From Botryotinia globosa (Eukaryota; Ascomycota; Leotiomycetes; Helotiales; Sclerotiniaceae), in contig RCSZ01000006.1 of assembly GCA_014898425.1 (NCBI GenBank), positions 2,170,001-2,234,000 on the forward strand: DNA of 64,000 nucleotides, given 5' to 3'. The translations under genes and the position numbers were made by a program. Each line of letters opens with the position of its first letter. Position 1 is the first letter of the stretch. Under the pieces are notes generated by a model. That model had not been told where the DNA came from. It searched no databases and saw only the letters and a list, made by a program, of their open reading frames with translations. Below, in pieces: positions 1-11,160 of this stretch.

Positions 1-1
1 G

Positions 2-1102
2 GTGTACTTAGATTGCAGCGGCATATTTGCGGGGTTGACAACAATTGTGTCTCAAGTAAAGGTCTGCTTGAAGATGGCCTTGGAGTCTGGCCACGGATTA
101 ATTCTACCATCGATTCACTATCGCGATAAAGATAACTTGCAAGAACTCAACCGTTTCAATGAAAAGGCCTCTATGACTTATGGAGAATGGTTTGACGAAG
201 CTCACTTACTAGAGCAAATGAATAAAGCTTGTCCACAGATGCGAATCATTAAGCCTCGTGAAATCGAGTCTGGTGAAGTTACTGTGCAGCACCGTTGGCC
301 AATAGAACTCTCAGCCAAAACTGCTCCGGGACTTGCGCTGTTCAAGGGATATTTCTGGAAAGGAAGGGGTTTCAAAGATTTCTTTGACGTTCAATATACT
401 CAATTAGAACAACTTTTCTTGTTAAATCCCGGCAACAAGCTCAATCATGGAGCTGGTATAATCGCAATAGAGATAAATCCTCAATTCCTAATCTTCAGAA
501 TCACAGACGATGCGACTGGACAAGACCTTAGATTATGGAATGACCTGGGGTATCTCATCCGGTTTAGAGAACCTCCTCGACGGGTTGTCGATCGACTTTT
601 AACTCAAATAGATCGTCCTTTCTATGGAGTCCATTTCAGAGTAGAATCTGATCAAATATGGAGCTCCCTTGAAAGTCAACTTCAGAAAGATCTAGATGCT
701 TTGGATCGCGCATGGCAGAAATATGGTAGTCCTAGCGAGGAAAAACCTCTGGTCTATTTGGCTTGCGGAGATCAAAATCAAGTGTTGAAATTCGTGGAGG
801 CCGGGAAAGCCCGAGGTTGGAACGTCACACACAAGTGGAAACTGGCAGAGAAGGATGCCAATACTTTGAAGACCATCAACAAACTGAGTTTTGATTTTCA
901 GGGTGCTATTGATATGGGAGTCATGCTGAACAGTCACTTTTTCTTGGGGATCACTGGGAGCGCGTTTTCATCCTCTGTTGCGAACGCTCGTGATTCCACT
1001 GGAAGGTATCGAGGAAGTTCTTTCTCGCTTTCCGACGATGGAGGTGCAAGAACTCATCTTTTCAATGATGGGGAGTCGAATTATTATCCTTGTTGCCTAT
1101 AA
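2..1102 (+). CDS. O-fucosyltransferase-like protein, 5'-truncated
   Basis: An open frame of 366 codons enters from the left edge and stops at 1100-1102. The first codon is GTG inside the frame, so the true start lies outside the window. The protein resembles fungal members of the GDP-fucose protein O-fucosyltransferase-like (GT-B) group. An early block reads GLTTIVSQ and is followed by LILPSIHYRD; a mid block reads GVHFRVESD; a later block reads VYLACGDQNQVLKF, typical of the nucleotide-sugar-binding half. The C-terminus is GARTHLFND followed by a Cys-Cys-Leu end, which I associate with secreted or Golgi fungal members. If so it would act in the secretory pathway on protein or glycan acceptors. 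The family assignment is from pattern memory; substrate and donor are unknown. No intron is needed in the visible part. Confidence 0.62.
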   Translation: MYLDCSGIFAGLTTIVSQVKVCLKMALESGHGLILPSIHYRDKDNLQELNRFNEKASMTYGEWFDEAHLLEQMNKACPQMRIIKPREIESGEVTVQHRWPIELSAKTAPGLALFKGYFWKGRGFKDFFDVQYTQLEQLFLLNPGNKLNHGAGIIAIEINPQFLIFRITDDATGQDLRLWNDLGYLIRFREPPRRVVDRLLTQIDRPFYGVHFRVESDQIWSSLESQLQKDLDALDRAWQKYGSPSEEKPLVYLACGDQNQVLKFVEAGKARGWNVTHKWKLAEKDANTLKTINKLSFDFQGAIDMGVMLNSHFFLGITGSAFSSSVANARDSTGRYRGSSFSLSDDGGARTHLFNDGESNYYPCCL

Positions 1103-2060
1103 TAATGCCATATTTCTGATGAAGCAAGAGCAAAGTCATATGTTTCAAGGCACCCGGAGAAGGTGCGTTTGTAATTTACTTGATTTTTCGATTCTTTATA
1201 CCCCTAGAAATAAGCAAAAATGAGTGGAAATGTATCGTATAAACAAGTTCTTTTTGCTGCAACATACGCTGTATTTTGTAAATGTTTCAATGTATTCTCT
1301 GATTGTTCTAGCTCTGGTGACAAATTGACACCAAGCCATTTCTTATTCCCTACTTCAAATTTACAATCTTACCCTTATCTCAATCGATTCGAATAGCATC
1401 ACTTAACTTCAAATGGATATGATATCTAAACTCTTGTTATTGCGAGGCTAATCATTTCGAAGATATGACTATTCCGTACCCGCAATAATTTGTCGAAGTT
1501 CACCCCTTCATTGTCGTCAGAATGGTTATAGACGAGTGGTGCGTCTAGGTAAGCGAATTCTTAGTGTATATCATATCACCTAGTTCACAATTGCTTAAAT
1601 ATCACGTCAGACAGGATTTGAAAGAGACTTTAGTATAAAGTAATTCTGATGGAACTTTGTTTCTGCTCTAAAAATGCACCAGTGCAACACAGCATTATCA
1701 AGAGAACTTTTGATGCGCTTAGTATCACTTAGTATTAGGTGCTCGCAGAGTGAGGCTTTACTAATTGTTACACTGATCTAGGAAACAAGAGATATCACAT
1801 CCTTCATATACTTATTAACTCCTATGACAACTGAGTCCCCACCCACTTGCGCTTTTCCCACAAAACTCCACCCAGCAAGAAAATCCAACTCCCGCAGAAT
1901 ATCACATCGTGTATTATAAAGTTGATTCCTCATTACGCCTGAGATCGAAGTTGATCAGACGAAAGACTAACTTTCAAACCATCCATAGCCAAAGTATCTT
2001 CCAGACCCCCACACTAGTCGTGTTCAATGGTTCGGAAAGTTGATCAACGCTTGTGGTGAT
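1103..2060. other. Intergenic, no gene seen
   Basis: This follows the O-fucosyltransferase-like gene. No reading frame with family-like content is visible on either strand and no RNA gene was recognised. It presumably contains the 3' end of the upstream gene and the downstream region of the minus-strand zinc-ribbon ORF. Confidence 0.5.
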
Positions 2061-2341
2061 CTAATTGAAATCGCAGTCGTTGCATTCATAGTGACCACAG
2101 CTATTGCAAGAGGTGGCTCCTGGTGCACCCGCAATGAGAGAAGTGTTCTGACCACATTTGCAACAGGCCATGATGGTTGCTGCATCAACAGCTGGGCCAC
2201 CGAACTCGCCGAGGCTGGTTGGATGATTCATGATGATATATTCGGCAAGAATTGGAGTGATTTGGTCTTGAGAAACAATGGTCTTGAGCTTCTGATAGCA
2301 CATGGCGGGTATCTTGTCAAGTGTTTCGACTTTTTGTTTCG
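2061..2341 (-). CDS. Small zinc-ribbon protein, last exon (upstream exon unresolved)
   Basis: The minus-strand frame is open from an acceptor (TTTCAG, plus-strand complement at 2342-2347) down to a stop at 2061. An internal ATG lies at 2303. The C-terminal half carries C-C-x-C, about 15 residues, then C-x2-C-G-H-x2-C-x2-C, ending shortly after. This is the pattern of small fungal RanBP2/zinc-ribbon-like proteins, whose typical form is W-x-C-C-x-C-G followed by C-x2-C-x-H-x2-C-x2-C. The same signature recurs at 3376-4925 and 5472-5823. I could not define the 5' exon. If translation starts at 2303 the product has 80 residues. Function is unknown; zinc binding is inferred from Cys/His spacing. 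It may be a gene fragment. Confidence 0.45.
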
Positions 2342-3375
2342 CTGAAAGATGAAGTTGACTGAGATGATTGAGACGTTGCTGGTATGGGGTGATTCGGTTG
2401 CTCAGGGATCAATAACAGAGTTGTAGGTTATCGAAGAATTAGATTCTGAATTCGAAGTGCTGTAAGATGAAAGAGGGATAGTGAAAAGACTGATTAAGTA
2501 GCTGGAATTTTGCAATATCGTGGCATATCATTCACAAATACAGAACGACTGTACTGTAAAGATTCACCAACACTGTTCCAGAAAAACGCTGTATAAAATG
2601 AGAGTACAATAATAGTACAAGAGATTGCGAATATTAATAGCATCGGGTTCTGATCACTCGTACTCTTTGTGGAAGAACCATCTAGCCAGTGCAGAGATGG
2701 CAAAATTAGATTGGTCAGTATCCACTTCATGTTCACTCGAAAATACTTTTGCGAGTGAATTCTGGATGTGGCCCTCGAGCTCTCAATATGTTCTTCATTT
2801 TATATATAATTATGAATTTTAGGCACCAGATCAACATAGAAGTCTGAACACAATCTTTATTATATTCTATCACACCGTATCTAGTAGATGGTTCTAGTGT
2901 GTAAGATAGATCAAATATGACTGTTATCGGAGTATAAACGCACACGCTTCATATAATGCCCATTCAGATGACAAAGAAAAGGTCAGAGAAGACTCATTGA
3001 GAGAGTCTTCACTGGAATGGCTACAGTGTACAAAATTTGATTCAAGGATTTTGAGTGTTCATATAGAGTGTATACCTAGTTCTCAACTCATAAGAAATTG
3101 TACCTCGATTATGACGTATTTTTACTTTGCGTCATATGACTGGACTTTAATATTTTGACGTAGAATCATGCAAGTCCCAAATCATTACTCGAAGTATCCA
3201 CTACAAGGGTCTTTGTGAAGATTGAGCAGAAATGATTCTTAATATGATTTTCCCCGGGATGAATCGAAAATCTTGCTTTCAAAGTCGATACAGTTTTCGC
3301 TGTTGGTAGTTCTGAAGCAGAGCATACAACCTTTACAAGGACAACGAAAACCCACTTCAGTTATCAAACTTTACA
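2342..3375. other. Intergenic; weak minus-strand ORF 2494-2736
   Basis: The stretch separates two zinc-ribbon genes. A minus-strand ORF at 2494-2736 (80 codons) encodes two hydrophobic stretches, an N-terminal signal-like one and one around residues 33-52. It has no family resemblance and could be chance or an upstream exon of the neighbouring zinc-ribbon gene. Nothing else is supported. Confidence 0.25.
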
Positions 3376-4925
3376 ATGACTCTCGATACTATACTCAAAA
3401 ATAAGATGCGTGCTCGATCCATCTCCATGTTTTGGAAATGCTGCAGTTGTGAAGCCGCTCCTGAAGCCCTGCCAATTTATCTTTGCAATGCTCTCGGTGC
3501 AGAGAACAAAGCCATTTCAGGGGAATGGAGGTATCAAGAATTCATTTGTGGCGATACATCGTGCGCTATATGCTACAGACCAGAAACAAAATGCTCAAAC
3601 TCAAATTGTGGACATGAAAAATGCTACGGATGTCCTTCTCATGATGGTGATTTCAATACAAGAAGCCATAATGTATCATTTGCAATCATGAGAGGCGAGC
3701 GATTCGCCCTTACTTTCTTAAAAGACTATAATTGCCGGTGGCAATGTACTGAAAGCAGTTTCCCAAACTTCAACGTGCTCGAGGGCCCAGAACCTTCATT
3801 TTGGAACGATGATTGGGAAAATCAAGAGCCGACGGGACAGAAAATGACACGTATGATACCACTACCCAGGGTTGTTGCCAACCGATATCTTCGAAGCGAG
3901 GAACGACACATCGAGGACGAGACAAACTCACAAACTGAGTTGAAGGATAACACTTTCGCCGATGCACAACTTCCCTTGTCTAGACGCAGCCCTATTTCAT
4001 CGGATAGAGCCATCCAAGCCGCAAAAACAAATCCGAGACCGGCAAAGACTTCACAAAAGATTCTATCACAAGCTCCTGAGTGGACAGATATCGATAAGAG
4101 TGTCAACAACAGTCTGGATAACCCGAAAGATAAAAGTAAGCTCACTTATACCCTGTTAACAGCCGAAATCTAACAGTTGTTGCAGGTATAAAAATCTCGG
4201 GATCAGATAGAATGCAGATCGGTAGCAATTCCACCATCGCAGAATTGAGCAGTCAAACAACTAGATCAGATCAGCCTAGATGTTCTGAAGTCCAGGAACC
4301 AGCATTCATATCCATTGTGAACACACCGTCCGCTGTACCAGTCCCCAGTGCAGATCTTCTCCCGTTGTCCTCCTCCTATCAGCCCACGGCTCTCGTGGAA
4401 ACCGAATCTACAATCTGGAACGGACAAAGCCGCAAGAAACCAATCCGCGCAGAAGATTTATCCGAGATAGATGCTAGTACGAAAGAAGGTGCTACTTCAG
4501 GGGAAGTGAAAAGACCTCCATATTATATGAGTGAAATTACCGGTCAGACAGTAGATCTTCCACTTCAGCTTTCAACCGCAAGACCTACTGAAATTGAATC
4601 TGGTGGAAAGGAGTTCTCATCATATTCGGGATCCGCAAAGCTCAGATTAATTAGACCGGCTTCCCCACGTGTAAGAACTCCTATACGAGCACTAAAGCTT
4701 CTAAGGCGTATGCATCGAAAACATCCGGCCTACAACCCACCTCCAACTCCCCTACTTGATTCTCCAATCCCACCCCCGACCCCGCCTCCAGAACATCAGC
4801 AAGGTCAGATAGTCGATCAGACTCTTAGTCAAAGATTACATAGGCCTGCAGTCATTCCGCAGAAAAGACCAGCATCCCCAGCGATCAGGCCAGCTAAGAT
4901 TATACTTCGACAAAGAAAACTGTAG
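3376..4925 (+). CDS. Zinc-ribbon protein with proline-rich disordered tail
   Basis: Two exons, 3376-4135 and 4186-4925, are joined across a 50-bp intron (GTAAGC at 4136, branch CTAAC at 4170-4174, TGCAG ending at 4185). The join is in phase and gives 499 residues. Residues 20-86 hold the Cys cluster: W20, C22, C23, C25, C37, C58, C63, C66, C73, C78, H80, C83 and C86, with the core C-G-H-x2-C-x2-C. Residues after about 130 are polar and low in complexity, with PPPTP-type proline runs between about 430 and 450 and a basic C-terminus. Zinc binding is inferred from spacing. The long disordered tail suggests an adaptor or nuclear protein rather than an enzyme. It lies between two minus-strand genes with the same signature. 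The biological role is not recognised. Confidence 0.75.
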
Positions 4926-5471
4926 CTTTGCTTAAACATATGTCGTCGCCGCACAATTACAGATTGAAGCATCAGGGACAACATAGCATAGAAATTCTAT
5001 GAGGTAGGAATTCTACGAGGTGGGTTGATATAGTGGGTATTTTGGACACAGGAATCTTTTCCTTTCTCTTTCCTTTCGCTTCCGTTAGTTTTCTCGAGTT
5101 TATTTCTTTTTTTTTTCAATGCTTTGATGATTCAAAGCAAAGTTGTGCTACTTTGAGTTTTGAGATACGGTAATGTGGAACCAGGGCCTTTCGGAAGGGT
5201 TGGTGATATTTCCTTTATTTCTTAGTTTTAAAGTCAATGGATGCCTGAAATTTTACTTCGAGTCAATAAGTACCACTCATTTCATATCAATATGTAATGG
5301 GTCTACCTCAGTTGAGGTCAAAACAACCGGAAACCATTTTGTGTAGCCGCATTACTTGGCTTTGAATTCTCTTTTCAATGTGCTAAATTTCTATGGTACT
5401 TTCTATATAGTAATTTGAAAGGGTCTCGTATTAGTAAAAGGGTATTTAGATATGTTCACGAACTTCATACA
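4926..5471. other. Intergenic, no gene seen
   Basis: This is the converging 3' region between the plus-strand zinc-ribbon gene and the minus-strand one. It contains a short pyrimidine tract (5058-5120) and no supported gene. Confidence 0.5.
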
Positions 5472-5823
5472 TCACATTCTACCATCCGATGGAACGCAAC
5501 CATGATTGCAAACACGACAGTTAATCGTGTGTTTCTCTTCGCTCATGTTTTCGTCATCTATCTTCGTCTAAAGATGATGATTATGCTTACAACACCCCAT
5601 ATAAGTTGCAACAATTCCATGATTTTCGTCCTCGATCCATTGCTTGACATATTTTTAATAACTGGGGGTCCAATTTTCTGGTACTCTTGTAGTGACTGAG
5701 TCGATCTGTTTGATTGAGGTAGTGAAGCAGTTCAAAGAGCTCAGTATAATCGCGGCGATGATGAACAAAATCCATTTTGAAATCGCTATTCTTGGTCGAA
5801 TAGTGAGAAAGATAGTCGGGCAA
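5472..5823 (-). CDS. Small zinc-ribbon protein or fragment, two exons
   Basis: The minus-strand exon 5591-5823 ends with W-N-C-C-N. A 49-bp intron (GTAAGC donor with G at 5590, acceptor AG at 5542-5543) joins in phase to exon 5472-5541, which encodes C-x2-C-N-H-x2-C and a stop. The result is 100 residues with the same zinc-ribbon frame as the two genes to the left (W-x-C-C ... C-x2-C-x-H-x2-C), although the final Cys of the full motif is missing. The branch site is weak. Another minus-strand frame directly upstream (5786-6013) overlaps it in a different phase, so either the start lies at 5823 or the gene is frameshifted. It may be a decaying paralogue. Confidence 0.4.
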
Positions 5824-6013
5824 GAATTTGGTAGATCTCAGAATGGATGATGCATTTCAATCTGTTCCCCGCGCATTCATGCGGCGAACTACACTTATAA
5901 ATGAGATGACTACGGAAGGGCTCGTACACATTCACGGGCTCTTTGAGCTCTATCGGTTTAACAGGCAAGCTGCTATTACTCATAGCTTTCATGTCCAGTA
6001 CCAATGCTTTCAC

Positions 6014-6957
6014 CGATGCTTCTTCGAGTGATGAAGGTATCGAAGATTCTCGACAAAGAAGAGCCTCGTATAAAGATCTTTTCCGAGAAGTTTTCTCGAC
6101 AAAAGATCAATGAATGGCAAAGTAATTCGAGAATATAGTACTCGGAAGTAAGACCGAATGGTGAATGTGTTCAAATCTCCTGATACACATGAATCATCGT
6201 CCAAAAATACAGTGGGTGTCACCAATTTACTCCCGCAAAATCAGTCGCAAATTTGACTAAATTGAAAGTAATTCAAACTGTTGGCGGACCTGCACCAACA
6301 CAAGATATTTAGCAATTCTAACAACATTTGACCCTCCCAAGAGAAGCAAATGATTCATTTCCTGACACCAGACAAAGTCTGAGCTTATCGTGGCCATACG
6401 CATCAATTTGGCCGGAGAATACTCTTCTTAAATTGTGGTGGCCATAAACAACTACCAGCTTCCGAAGCCAACATTAAATCGTCGAAGGACCTCATCTTCT
6501 CCACGCTCTTCTCCCGAAATTACAGATAATATTGTGCATCTTGGATCAAATCATCGATCCAAAACGTGTCTGCTACCTAGATAGGTAGTTACAGATCTTT
6601 CCAGTAGCGAATTTACCAAAACCTCGAAGTAATCCACCAGATAAACTTCACACTGCAGAAGGAGAGTGTCATTTTCAACCATCCAAATTTATTTGTTACG
6701 ACGACGAGGAAGCACAGTTGCTGTACCCACACAAGCTATTTTCAGAATAATCACTACGACCTTGAAGTATCCTAGACTAGCGGAATGGTAATTAAGGTAA
6801 CTAGTATGTGTTGAAATCAATCTTGCCTTTTATCTCCACCTAGCATGAATCAACTATTCTCCGTAGATACACACATTCCAAACTATCTAATTCTTCATAT
6901 CTCGATCACGGAAATGACGAACACCCCTTATTCTCCAAATTCCCATAACAATTGCCC
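6014..6957. other. Intergenic, no gene seen
   Basis: The stretch lies between two minus-strand genes. Short scattered ORFs lack coding character. A palindromic CTACCTAGATAGGTAG-like block lies near 6572-6587, part of a motif that recurs in this window. No RNA gene was recognised. Confidence 0.5.
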
Positions 6958-8613
6958 TCACATCAAGCCAGGACATATTCTCAAACACTGTAGCAGCTCA
7001 GATACAAGAACCCTTCCATAAACCTGGTCATGGTCATCCACACCCACACTGAGAATTATCTCATCATCCAGAAATCCTACACCTTTATCTCTTATATCCT
7101 CATCTTCCCTGTTCCAAGCATACGCTATAGTCGTGGTATAGGTGAGCTTCGCCCAAAAACCACGACCTTCGGACAAAGCCTCTGGAACGTCATCCCAACT
7201 TTCGTCCGTCGTCCAGCCAGTGGTTGTTTCGTTTGCAAAGAGAATTGGATGTTGACTTATGGCTAGCATACTAAAAGGAGGTGTTGCTGCCCACATTACA
7301 AAATATCTTTCGTAGCGGATCGGTAGATCTAAGACGTTTTTGTGTTTGCGATGAATGGCTGCAATAAAAACGGTATCTGGAGTCTCGGAAATACAAGAGT
7401 TATTGGACCGAGTACAAAGAATTAGCTTCAGAGCGGGTGTGGCCTGATGCCAAGTAGCATTTGCCATGTATCTATTTAGAGCTATTTCCTCCGGTGTTGC
7501 ATCAATAAGACAAGAGATCTCGTTCGGATCAGTCAAATTAGTTGTTGTGAAGCCATTACCAATGAGTTTTGCAAAGGTCCGTTGTGAAGAAGTCAGCTCA
7601 TAATGGATGTATGATGAGGATGGAGTTGGTGAAAATATAAACCAGTTCTTTTCGTATGATCTTCGGGTCTCTCGTGGATTGCGTGTCAACTCGGTCAGGA
7701 CAGAATAAGACTTGAGTGGCCCTCCGAATCTTTTGGGTGAAGATGAGAATATTTCTTCCAGGTCGGGGTATACAGAACGAAGATCAATGGACCATAGTCC
7801 GATACAAGCATATCGCGACCTAGAGATTATTTAGTAAAGGATATTTGGGGAAATAAACATAGAATCATACTGGGAAGATATCATCAGTATAGGCTCCCCT
7901 CTTCCGGAATAGAAGATCCTAGGATCATGAAAACCAGGTATATCGGCAAGTCCTTCCTGATTCCCCTGGCAACTTTCTGCTGGCGTTGGAGGAACAGTTA
8001 CCTCAATAGGTGTACTTTCGCATCTCATCCCTCCATTACTACCTAGAACTTCAATGTCATCATCCGTACAAGCTCTCTCTTGGAGGTGTCCACGATTTTC
8101 AATTTGTGGGTGACAAATGTTTGCTTCACATAAAACATTGACCCGGTAGCCACGGTCCTTCAAATACACCATGCTCACAATCAAATACTGATTCTTTGCC
8201 CAATATGGCAGAGAGAAAATTGTTGGGTTCCAGAATGTTCTTGACTCCGAAGATCCAAGTCTGGGTTTCATGGAGATATTGTAGAGTAAGTTAGGAAGTC
8301 TAAGATGGTTCGTGAATTTGTTAACCGGGTCGGAGCAATGCGCAGTGAGTTGTAATAACGCATGCGGGACAGTAACTTTCGGAATATGGAGCTCGTTCAG
8401 AATCCTACTACTTGAATATGCCCATGATTGGATTGTATCTTTCGAATAATTTCTCAATGGATGAGAGATTGGAATGCGCATGGGGGTGTTGTGTTTCTCG
8501 CGGTTATAGGCTTGGTGTCTATATTGGGAAGGGGAGAGGTTCGAGATAATAATAACAGTCCAGAAAAGAATTGCAAGTGGTAAAATGAGTCTTCTCGCAA
8601 ATTTTCTTGCCAT
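6958..8613 (-). CDS. Type II membrane glycosyltransferase-like protein
   Basis: Exons 7871-8613 and 6958-7819 on the minus strand join across a 51-bp intron (GTATGA donor, CTCTAG acceptor, CTAAA near the acceptor), in phase, giving 534 residues. A short basic N-terminus and a hydrophobic anchor at about residues 9-26 predict a type II Golgi/ER membrane protein. The lumenal part has WNPTIFSLP, then G-F-H-D-P-R-I-F around 227-234 directly before the splice, then SRYACIGLW and a block WFIFSP. The D-P-R motif recalls beta-propeller mannoside enzymes (GH130, GT108, possibly GT91 beta-mannosyltransferases), but the exact family is inference. It is transcribed away from the SGNH-like gene with about 410 bp between. 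Possible extra 5' exons around 8668-8862 have good donors but would not change the anchored core. Confidence 0.68.
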
Positions 8614-9023
8614 TGCGTACAGATTGCAAAGCAGGAAGAGAAATGATTGAAAGAAGTAGACTGTAGCTCACACCTGGCAAATTCCAGTATTTCGCGCCGA
8701 CTGAAACAATAAAACAGAAGATGAAGAATCAACCCAGATATTGAATTTCCTGAACTTACTCTGGTTGTCTTGGTAATATTGAGGTTGACCGTGTTTCCGA
8801 AATATGGAAGGTACAAGTCTGAGGAAAGAAGCCATTAAAATCTCTGGAAACGCTCCTGCCACCTTTGGAGTCTTTGCTATATTCTGAAATATGTCGCCGT
8901 GATGTAGTTGAGCAGGAACAAAATCTTTACATCTTGATCACTGTAATTTCTTTGGCCTTTGCTTTGCTACAATCTTGCTCATTTGCTCAGTTTTGATCGA
9001 TTTTGACAGATTTTTTGCTCATA
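8614..9023. promoter_or_regulatory. Divergent intergenic region between glycan-related genes
   Basis: This 410-bp stretch separates two divergently transcribed genes, so it must carry both promoters. On the minus strand it contains GTAAGT- and GTGTGAG-type donors (near 8756 and 8673) with TTTCAG between, suggesting a spliced 5' leader for the 6958-8613 gene. A pyrimidine-rich, TTTGC-rich stretch lies just before the plus-strand start at 9024. No individual binding site can be named. Confidence 0.4.
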
Positions 9024-11160
9024 ATGGTTTACATCTCCCCTCTATCAACTCCAACCGCGACTTCAACTGCAACAAGTGAGACACCTCTTCGACCACCGAC
9101 TAATAATACGACACCATGGTCAGAAATTTCAATGGAGAATTGGCGGAATGGAGTGGATTTCAGAAGCCCGCCACCAGCTTATGACGAAGAGGAGCTGTCG
9201 GAAACACCTCACCGATTTTACAAAGCCAGCTTGGAGCATCTCTACAAGGCTATTTGGCTCACCGTATTGATAATGATTTGTTTCTGGTTTTGGTTGAGTC
9301 AACAACAGCAGCGAATACATTTCTATCAATATGACACAAAAATTTCTACAACAGAGCCACCACTAGAAGGACTTCGTTTCGTTGACGCCAGTCATCCTTA
9401 CATACGTGTATGTCATCACCTCGATTTATAGAACGAATTCTAACATAACATAGTATGTCGGTCGTTGGTCTTCGACATTGGATGGCACGAGAAAAGATGG
9501 GTCATTCCCAGGTATGTCTCTCGCTATATCACCTCTTGTTTCTAATGAAGTTCTACTAGGCATTTATCTCGATATTGCCTTCAATGGAAGCAGCAATATC
9601 TTAATATCACTATATAACAAAGATCAACAACCACATTTGAAAAGGACAAATGCTCGAAACAAAACAGTAGCGTCTGGATTCCCACCATTGTTAGACAATA
9701 CAAGCGCGGAACCTATCTCTCTGCTTGCCCAGGTCGATGATGAAGAATACGTGATACTTCCAAACGCAACGTCACTTGTAGCTATACGAACGAAAGATCT
9801 CGACCCCCAATCACCCCACATTATTCGAATCATTGCACCAATGATCGGTAGGGATATAATAGAGACTTTTCAGTTTCTAGGGGTCTGGATAGATGAGAAT
9901 GGACAACTGATTCCAGTTCAAAACCCGATGTCAACCCCAAATCTACCATTTTCCGAAAGAGATGTAGAGAATGGAGAATTGGGGCTAACTATAAATGCTG
10001 TGGACAGTGGCTTAAATGCTCCTCAGCGCAAGATGTTGGAGATCTTGACTGATATACCTGGTTCTATGACAGGCCTAGACAGAAGAAAGCACCGGGTAGC
10101 ATATAGTGTCGCAAACGGAATACTAGGCGGAGTGATGGGGTGGGAATACTTGACTGGTGAGATGTTTGGTAGTGATCATGTAACTGTTGGAATGGATGGA
10201 ATGTGCCTAATGCAAGACTGTATCGGCGGTAGGGGCAGTCCAGCAGGATTAGCAGACGTCTTCTTTCAAAGGTACGTCTGGAGGTCTTCTTGAGTTTTTT
10301 GATTACCCGGTTTTATTTTAGACCCTCTAATGCTTGCAGTGGACCACTTGGCTCTGGGCAATATGCGCAACCATGGATCTTCCAATCCTATGTCCCGGAT
10401 GTAATGGTAATTGTTTCACTTTTCACTTCAAATATAAGCAGCTAACATGTTCAGATTCTCAATATCGGCAATGCTGACTGGGAGTCGTTCCGAATATACA
10501 ATGAAGATTACAATATGACAACATGGGAACTGAGTGTACTTTTCGAGGAGGCCTACGTTTCCTTAATCAAGACAATCAGAACATTGGCATATCCCAAATA
10601 CTCTGGGACAATGGCCGAAGTTTCGCAATACGATTATCCACAACACCGAGCAGTCGACATCCCGATATTTGTGATGAGACCTTTCCGTGGACAACTTGAA
10701 CAAGCGACACATTCTGTAGTGGATCGATTACAATTCGAGGGGGACAAATCAGTTTTCTGGCTTGACACTTCAGGCTGGCTTAATACAGATGTAAATTTTG
10801 AGGGACGATCAGAAGATCAAGACTTTTTTCTCGATGGTAAGACCAACCTCCGTTGTCTAAGTGAACTCCATTACTTTAAGTCACTGCTAACAGTGAACAG
10901 AGGAAAGTCCACGGAAAGAATGGCGCCTCACGGAGAAGGGAAACCAACGAGTTGCGATCTTGCTCCATATGCATGTCTGCAGATATCTTGCACAGGAAGT
11001 CGATAAATGTGCATTTTTAGCACCAGAAGCATATCAAGGTGGCAACTTGGATCCAGTTGCGATGCATTTCGACGAATACATGAGAGACGAGAAAGAGAGG
11101 AGGCTGAAAAAGCTATTCTGGGTATCACCAGAGGATGAAGGAAAACTCCAAGTCAAATGA
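9024..11160 (+). CDS. Membrane-anchored SGNH/CE2-like hydrolase-fold protein
   Basis: Six exons (9024-9407, 9454-9511, 9560-10271, 10340-10406, 10455-10836, 10901-11160) join in phase across introns of 46, 48, 68, 48 and 64 bp. The introns have GT-AG ends and mostly CTAAC/CTAAT branch sites. The product has 620 residues. A single hydrophobic segment at about residues 79-95 follows a Pro/Thr-rich cytosolic part. Next comes a beta-sandwich-like block beginning YVGRWSSTLDG and SFPGIYLDIAF, as in CE2 esterases. An SGNH-like core follows with GWEYLTGEMFG, ILNIGNADWESF and WLDTSGWL, ending in EKGNQRVAILL. The usual GDS serine block reads T-D-I-P-G-S and no clear D-x-x-H is seen, so esterase activity is uncertain. 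ATG 9024 was chosen because the extension to 9003 starts with TTG. Confidence 0.7.

Noticed and set aside
9003..9023. N-terminal extension of the SGNH-like protein from 9003
   Set aside because: The codon there is TTG; ATG 9024 is the first good start.
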